IMG/VR virus record: IMGVR_UViG_3300021963_007715
Location: 1 to 34,244 of that record
DNA length: 34,244 nt
Reading direction: 5' to 3' (one strand)
Source: a virus
In this document: in pieces, positions 30,060-34,244 of the stretch
Position numbering within the stretch: the first letter of the stretch is position 1
Layout: every line of letters starts with the position of its first letter
Program-made: the position numbers and the translations under genes
Notes under the pieces: model-generated
Seen by the model: only the letters and a program-made list of their open reading frames with translations
Told to the model about the DNA's origin: nothing
Databases searched by the model: none

Positions 30060-30519
30060 CGCGGTTGAATCCTTGTATTTGCCAGTATTTAGCCAAATTG
30101 ACACATTTAGTTAATTGTTTTTCTACTGTGTCTATTGTGGTTTTTTTGGTCGTTAGCTTAAGGTGCGCAACTTCTTTGCGCTCTACGTTACTAATGGTTT
30201 TCAGCAAAGACTGTCGTACAGCAATGTCATTGGACATGCGTAGTTTTTCTTTGTCTAAGTTTATCAAACGAAAAGCCAAGTTGATCTGTTGATACTTATC
30301 AGCAATACACCAACTGAAAGCAATGCGCAAAGAACTGAAAGTCTTGGGATCGTAACGACGTTTTACAACATCAAATGTTCCGGAGGAATTCTTTGTTATT
30401 ATATAAGTGTCAAACACATGGTATTGATTGTTGTCGCAGAATATTAAATTATCTTTAATCTGCTCAAAATCTTCTTTTACTAGCTTTTCTAACTGCGTTA
30501 AAACAGTATCTTGTTTCAT
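30019..30519 (-). CDS. Hypothetical protein
   Basis: 166 residues from ATG 30519, which overlaps the previous stop as ATGA; the frame is open upstream but inside the neighbour. Mixed charged, with two long helices (KQDTVLTQLEKLVKEDFEQI and DTVEKQLTKCVNLAKYWQIQ) and a basic end. Its 3' end overlaps the next gene by 41 bases. No family recognised. Confidence 0.68.
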   Translation of the reverse strand: MKQDTVLTQLEKLVKEDFEQIKDNLIFCDNNQYHVFDTYIITKNSSGTFDVVKRRYDPKTFSSLRIAFSWCIADKYQQINLAFRLINLDKEKLRMSNDIAVRQSLLKTISNVERKEVAHLKLTTKKTTIDTVEKQLTKCVNLAKYWQIQGFNRDETARTRRTQTTR

Positions 30520-30779
30520 CGGATCACATAGTGCATTAACAGATAACCAATTGCACCTACTAATACACCGATAATAGCTGTGCCCCATTTAATCAGCTGA
30601 TCGTTGCGTTTGCTGACTACTTCGTCCATCATAGTACGTATATCTGCAACCATGTCATTGACATTACTAATTGTTGCTTCTACTGTTTCTAATTTATTCT
30701 CAAGAAAGCGATAGCGTTCTGCACACAATTCTACATGTGCTTCTAAACTTTTCTTTTCAATGTCGGTTGTGTCAACCAT
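30516..30779 (-). CDS. Coiled-coil protein with C-terminal membrane anchor
   Basis: 87 residues. A coiled coil (LEAHVELCAERYRFLENKLE onward, to about 62) leads to one C-terminal membrane helix (WGTAIIGVLVGAIGYLLMHY). AAGGA 7 bases before the ATG. Tail-anchored phage proteins of this size sometimes act in holin or lysis control, but no motif supports that here. Confidence 0.72.
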   Translation of the reverse strand: MVDTTDIEKKSLEAHVELCAERYRFLENKLETVEATISNVNDMVADIRTMMDEVVSKRNDQLIKWGTAIIGVLVGAIGYLLMHYVIR

Positions 30780-30797
30780 AATGTATCCTTAGACAGA

Positions 30798-31238
30798 TTA
30801 TTTATCGTTTATTTGCCGAACCACATCAAACCAAATGTTGGCACTGGGACCTTGACTGGATAAAAAAGCAGCGGTTTCAACAGCTTCGCCTAAGCCAGTC
30901 AGCATAGGAACCCCGTCGCAATCTCCCACTAGATAGCCAACTGGATCAGAATTGTAGGAAATAGATCCAGGGTCAACAACATCAAACTCAAAAGACCAAG
31001 TGGCGGTTGCAGAATCATGTACTGGTACAGATATACGCTCAGGCAAAGTACGCAAGCTGATCACTTGATTTACAGTTTCCCAATTACATTCTTGGTTTCT
31101 AGCACGTTGCCATTCACTCTGAGTTGTGATTGTTTTTCCAGTCTTGTCTGTAAATGGCATGTTGGATCTGAAAGTGCGATTGCGTATGCCAGTTTCTGTG
31201 ATGTCAAACCGAGTGGTGCATTTTATCCGTATGGTCAT
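30798..31238 (-). CDS. Hypothetical protein, possibly virion-associated
   Basis: 146 residues, beta-rich, with IRIKCTTRFDITETGIRNRT at the start and TWSFEFDVVDPGSISYN later. The ATG overlaps the stop of the oxygenase upstream (ATGA). No recognised motif. Confidence 0.68.
   Translation of the reverse strand: MTIRIKCTTRFDITETGIRNRTFRSNMPFTDKTGKTITTQSEWQRARNQECNWETVNQVISLRTLPERISVPVHDSATATWSFEFDVVDPGSISYNSDPVGYLVGDCDGVPMLTGLGEAVETAAFLSSQGPSANIWFDVVRQINDK
30799..30806 (-). promoter_or_regulatory. Late-like octamer upstream of the coiled-coil anchor gene
   Basis: GATAAATA on the minus strand, 19 bases before the ATG at 30779, overlapping the stop of the previous gene. One base off the consensus; no convincing leader hairpin follows. 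Confidence 0.4.
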
Positions 31239-31885
31239 ATTGATATCGATACTTGCGACATATCGGCCCGTGTTATTTTGCAGTTTAATGCAATTACTAT
31301 ACGATCTTTCATGCCACGATAGGTTGTGGCAGAATGATTGACCCAGCTGGGGAAAACCACCATCATTCCAGGTTCGCCCTGGAAATCAATACTGGTGTTA
31401 GCAGTAGTCCAAGCAGTGCCGGCATCTAGGTACATGCTGTTGTTGGGATTGTAAAATCTATTGACCCCGTTCTTGGGATCCTTGCCCATGTCGCCTGTGT
31501 CTAAGTAGTAGATGGCAGACCAAGAACTATTGGGGTGTGCATGCATGTCGTGGTAGCCACCGTCTCTGGTTATATGACACCAGGATTCGTGTATCTCTAC
31601 ATTGACATTTATCCCTGCTGGCCAATACTGTTTGTTGGCTGCGGCAGCAGCTCGAAAGAAACAACCTTTAACCCAATGACTAAATGCCAACACAGCTGGC
31701 GATTCTGTGGTTACAAAGTCAAACCCACTTTCGTAAAGTCCGCGCTTGGCATCAGGTGCAACGTTGCTGACGTGTTTTTTGGCTTCAAGATCATAACAGA
31801 CTCGGACAAGTTCATCTCGATATTGTGTGTGTTCAGGCCATTGAAAATCATACAGCAATACAGGCCATAAGGGAATTGTTTGCAT
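31235..31885 (-). CDS. Second 2-oxoglutarate/Fe(II) oxygenase (prolyl-hydroxylase-like)
   Basis: 216 residues, typical phage 2OG oxygenase. YHDMHAHPNSSWSAIYYLDT (111-130) holds His115/His117 and the WSAxYYL strand, His184 in WVNHSATTYRG is the distal metal ligand and Arg195 in KDRIVIALN the 2-oxoglutarate anchor. This pattern fits the putative 2OG-Fe(II) family seen widely in T4-like marine phages. Substrate unknown. Starts 20 bases after a terminator. Confidence 0.88.
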   Translation of the reverse strand: MQTIPLWPVLLYDFQWPEHTQYRDELVRVCYDLEAKKHVSNVAPDAKRGLYESGFDFVTTESPAVLAFSHWVKGCFFRAAAAANKQYWPAGINVNVEIHESWCHITRDGGYHDMHAHPNSSWSAIYYLDTGDMGKDPKNGVNRFYNPNNSMYLDAGTAWTTANTSIDFQGEPGMMVVFPSWVNHSATTYRGMKDRIVIALNCKITRADMSQVSISI

Positions 31886-31893
31886 AGTATAGG

Positions 31894-31901
31894 TATTTAA
31901 T
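31894..31901 (-). promoter_or_regulatory. Weak late-like promoter candidate
   Basis: ATTAAATA followed by CCTAT resembles the extended T4 late consensus at most positions but has two octamer mismatches. It is listed because a start is needed between the terminator and the oxygenase, only 20 bases apart. Confidence 0.25.
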
Positions 31902-31904
31902 GGT

Positions 31905-31936
31905 CAAAAGAAAGCCCCGAAATAAATCCGGGGCTA
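31905..31936 (-). terminator. Rho-independent terminator after the 153-aa gene
   Basis: AGCCCCG (31935-31929) pairs with CGGGGCT (31919-31913) over a 9-base loop, followed by TTCTTTT on the minus strand. It isolates the 153-aa gene as a single-gene unit. Confidence 0.88.
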
Positions 31937-31957
31937 TTTGTGTAACAAAACTGGCTA

Positions 31958-32419
31958 TTAGGCTAGTTTGAAACCTGCGTCAGTAACGTCTGTACCCGAC
32001 ACGTTAACGCCTGTCACTGTACCGTTGCTGGCTGTGATCTGAACGTTGCCCAATGCTTTTAGAGCTGCGTCAAGAGTAGCAGCAGTCCAAGCACCACTTG
32101 GGTAGATACCGTAGCTGATCTGACCACTTGAGTCAGCTTCAACTTGATACATAGCGATTGTGGCTGTGCGCTGAATAGCTTGATTGATTTGAACAACAAC
32201 ACCTGGTGTGAAAACACCGGCTGTTACGTTGCCCAACTGGTTGGTAATGTCAACTGCTTGGTTGCTACCGTTCTGAACGATAACTTTGAAGTAGTCTAAC
32301 TTAGGACCTGCCATCTGCACTAATGCAGCTGACGAGATGTCGCCTGTCTGGGCGCCGTTGTTGATGTCTAATGCAAATACCGGTTGTGCATCGCCATTTG
32401 CTGGTGGAAAATATGCCAT
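31958..32419 (-). CDS. Highly expressed small structural protein (putative)
   Basis: 153 residues, Ala/Val/Thr/Gln-rich, few charges, beta-type. MAYFPPANGDAQPVFALDIN at the start and a C-terminal Ig-like or beta-sandwich stretch. A consensus late promoter with leader hairpin, AAGGAGC 7 bases before the ATG and its own terminator make it the best-equipped late gene in the window, as expected for a head-decoration or tail-tube-type protein. No homologue is named from sequence alone. Confidence 0.7.
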   Translation of the reverse strand: MAYFPPANGDAQPVFALDINNGAQTGDISSAALVQMAGPKLDYFKVIVQNGSNQAVDITNQLGNVTAGVFTPGVVVQINQAIQRTATIAMYQVEADSSGQISYGIYPSGAWTAATLDAALKALGNVQITASNGTVTGVNVSGTDVTDAGFKLA

Positions 32420-32440
32420 TTTAAAGCTCCTTGGTTAAGT

Positions 32441-32470
32441 GGGACAATTTCGTCCCTGCACTTATTTATA
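32441..32470 (-). promoter_or_regulatory. Consensus T4-like late promoter with 5'-terminal hairpin
   Basis: TATAAATA (32470-32463) is an exact octamer; GGGAC / GTCCC (32456-32441, loop GAAATT) starts within a few bases of the expected transcript start and would cap the message of the 153-aa protein. The ribosome site is outside. Confidence 0.78.
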
Positions 32471-32495
32471 CCAAAAGACAGAAATCGGTCTGTAC

Positions 32496-34244
32496 CTAAC
32501 TCAATTCGGGATTGTTTTTGGCAAAGTTTGCAGCACTAAAACGCATGCGATCCACAAACTTCATGCCTTGTCCCACATATCCTTCGTGTCCAGGTTCGTT
32601 ATTGATGCTGGCCCGGACATCGTGTGCTTGTGCATCTAACTGGCGTACCACTTGATTTTTAAGGCTGGATATTTCCAAGAAAGCTTGAAACAGGGCTGCT
32701 ACTGCTTGCTTGTTTTCAGTTGCCCATTCAAAGATACGCGGTGCTTTAGCAGGTGCTTTTTCTTGAACCCACTTACCAAAACCACCAACCAGGTTATCAT
32801 AACTGCCGCTGCGTACACGACTGTTGATGTAGGTTTTGATCAAGGCAGGAAAGTCGCTGATCTTACGTGTTCGCAGTTCAGCAGGATTAAACAACTGATC
32901 CATTGCTGCACCGTATTTTGTGAGCAAGCTGTTGGCATCTTTGACTGTGGCAGCATCAAGCTTAATCTCACGTGGCTCTTTTAGGCTGGGATCCAAGATT
33001 AACAATCCTGGACTGGGTTCCAAGGCAGCAGCACGAATAGGAGTAGGTGTAGCTCCTGGTGCTGCCAATGCAGTATGGATGGCCACTGCCGCGGTGCTTT
33101 GACTAATCTTTTGGCCTAAGTCTGTGTTGGCTGGGACAGTATATGTCACCGTGTTGGGTGTGAACACATAGTTGTCGCCCTTTAGTTCAGGCGTTTCGCT
33201 GTACAACAGGTCACCTTGAACATAGCCACGGAAATCTTCAGGCACTGCACGACGAAGCAAGGGAAATAGTCGTTGATAAAGAGCAACAAGTTCCCCTCGT
33301 TCGCCGCCACGCATGTTCATGATTTGTGCGATCTGTTCTGGGCTTGTGGCAAGTCCGTCGTAGCCCTTGGCTCCAAATCCTGACTTGTCAGTTAATACAA
33401 ACTCACCTGTGGGTTTGCGTCCAAATATAATAGCTGGCTTGCCGTCCCACTTGACTGTGGTTTCTCTGGGATTACGAGCAGCAGCCACAATACCATCTAG
33501 TGCTTGCTTGAGACCTGCACTGGGACGCTGGTCAAATATCATGTCTTCGGGGTGCTCAATACGCACGCCTTCCACAATGACCTGCATGCCTTGATTCACA
33601 ATACGATCACGCAAGCGTGCCATAAAGCTGACTTCGTTGTATTCAGTATATAATTCTGTGTTCTCGTAAATGCCTTCGTCGAACTGTATGCCTTCACGAT
33701 CCATGTGTGCTTTAAAATCAGCGATTTTAGCAGCACGTTTTGGATCAGCTTCCAAGGCCTTTAAGATAGCTTCTACACTGTACAAGTCAGCAGGGGTGGC
33801 ATTGGGATTCAACAGCATCTGTGCTACTCGAGCAGGATCATCTGTGATCAACTCGTTGGTGGCACGATTCATGATACCGTCATTCTGATTCAGTTTGTAA
33901 CCCATGGCCTTGGCCATTGAGTTCATCATGATGTTGCGTAATGCGCCTTTGTACTTGCTGCGTGGATCGCTACTTAATACAAACTGTGTCCAAGCAGGTT
34001 TGTTACTGAACATAAAATCTGTTTGTACAAAACCATTCTTTGGATTGCCGTTGATGGCAGTAAAGAAGTGTACAGCTGAACCTGATTTTTTAACGTACTT
34101 GGCAGGATCAACACCTTTACTTTTGGCCCATTGAGACAATACTGCGACCAACTGATCTTTGCTCATTTCGCCAGCATCCACACTCATGTCTAGGTCGCCC
34201 GAATCGGCCTTACGACCAGTTGAGCCTAACCACTTGACGGGTTT
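32496..34244 (-). CDS. Nucleotidyltransferase plus KxDG-domain fusion, start beyond window
   Basis: At least 582 residues; the frame stays open past the ATG at 34187 to the edge and reads WLGSTGRKADSGDLDMSVD, a minimal nucleotidyltransferase signature (GS, then DxD), with a third acidic residue likely in VQTDFMF. About 260 residues later TTVKWDGKPAIIFGR has the KxDG core used by ligases and capping enzymes to bind AMP/GMP, followed by GYVQGDLLYSE. If both are active it could be a nucleic-acid end-processing or repair protein. Similar large two-part proteins occur in T4-like cyanophages without known function. The C-terminal 180 residues are helical and unassigned. Confidence 0.68.
   Translation of the reverse strand, partial: KPVKWLGSTGRKADSGDLDMSVDAGEMSKDQLVAVLSQWAKSKGVDPAKYVKKSGSAVHFFTAINGNPKNGFVQTDFMFSNKPAWTQFVLSSDPRSKYKGALRNIMMNSMAKAMGYKLNQNDGIMNRATNELITDDPARVAQMLLNPNATPADLYSVEAILKALEADPKRAAKIADFKAHMDREGIQFDEGIYENTELYTEYNEVSFMARLRDRIVNQGMQVIVEGVRIEHPEDMIFDQRPSAGLKQALDGIVAAARNPRETTVKWDGKPAIIFGRKPTGEFVLTDKSGFGAKGYDGLATSPEQIAQIMNMRGGERGELVALYQRLFPLLRRAVPEDFRGYVQGDLLYSETPELKGDNYVFTPNTVTYTVPANTDLGQKISQSTAAVAIHTALAAPGATPTPIRAAALEPSPGLLILDPSLKEPREIKLDAATVKDANSLLTKYGAAMDQLFNPAELRTRKISDFPALIKTYINSRVRSGSYDNLVGGFGKWVQEKAPAKAPRIFEWATENKQAVAALFQAFLEISSLKNQVVRQLDAQAHDVRASINNEPGHEGYVGQGMKFVDRMRFSAANFAKNNPELS

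Overview
The window reads as part of the genome of a T4-like tailed phage (myovirus type), probably infecting a freshwater betaproteobacterium. Phage character is shown by tightly packed, overlapping small genes, a PAAR spike-tip protein, a pectate-lyase-fold tail fibre, a T4-type ATP-dependent DNA ligase, a phage nrdA/nrdB/glutaredoxin set, and sites matching the T4 late-promoter octamer TATAAATA. The host guess is inference: the IscU sequence, a Bug/TctC-family binding protein and a DadA-like oxidase all look Burkholderiales-like. No tRNA, rRNA, CRISPR, integrase or transposase was found.

Layout: nearly everything is on the minus strand. From the left: a UDP-glucose-dehydrogenase fragment and a divergent glycosyltransferase-like gene (1-1.8 kb); a proteostasis/translation block with ClpS, Hsp20, bS21 and ClpX (1.8-4.7 kb); a coiled-coil membrane protein (4.7-6.5 kb); a run of seven tiny genes coupled by ATGA overlaps downstream of DNA ligase (7.1-9.8 kb); small accessory genes driven by three copies of a stem-loop/promoter cassette (10.8-12.5 kb); a 629-aa tail-associated protein plus PAAR tip (12.5-14.6 kb); a 2OG-oxygenase / sulfotransferase-like / Bug-binding-protein cassette (14.7-16.9 kb); a plus-strand methyltransferase (17.0-17.8 kb); a nucleotide-metabolism operon nrdA, class II aldolase, nrdB, DadA, glutaredoxin and an Sm-like protein (17.8-24.2 kb); fibre, nuclease, IscA, IscU and a secreted repeat protein (24.2-28.0 kb); a hydrolase and small structural genes (28.0-31.9 kb); and a strongly expressed 153-aa protein followed by a nucleotidyltransferase plus KxDG-domain protein cut by the right edge (31.9-34.2 kb).

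Regulation is unusually legible. Host-type sigma-70 promoters (TTGACC or TTGACA or TTGATA, 17-base spacer, TATAAT) precede ligase, the cassette genes, glutaredoxin and the secreted protein. T4-late-like octamers precede hsp20, the PAAR gene, the Bug protein, the fibre, a coiled-coil gene and the 153-aa protein. At the PAAR and fibre genes the octamer sits in a hairpin that would hide the ribosome-binding site on read-through transcripts but not on late transcripts, the logic known for the T4 lysozyme gene. The main biological themes are takeover of host proteolysis (ClpX keeping its ClpP-docking IGF loop, and ClpS), ribosome modification (bS21), iron-sulfur assembly (IscU and IscA) and nucleotide/amine metabolism.
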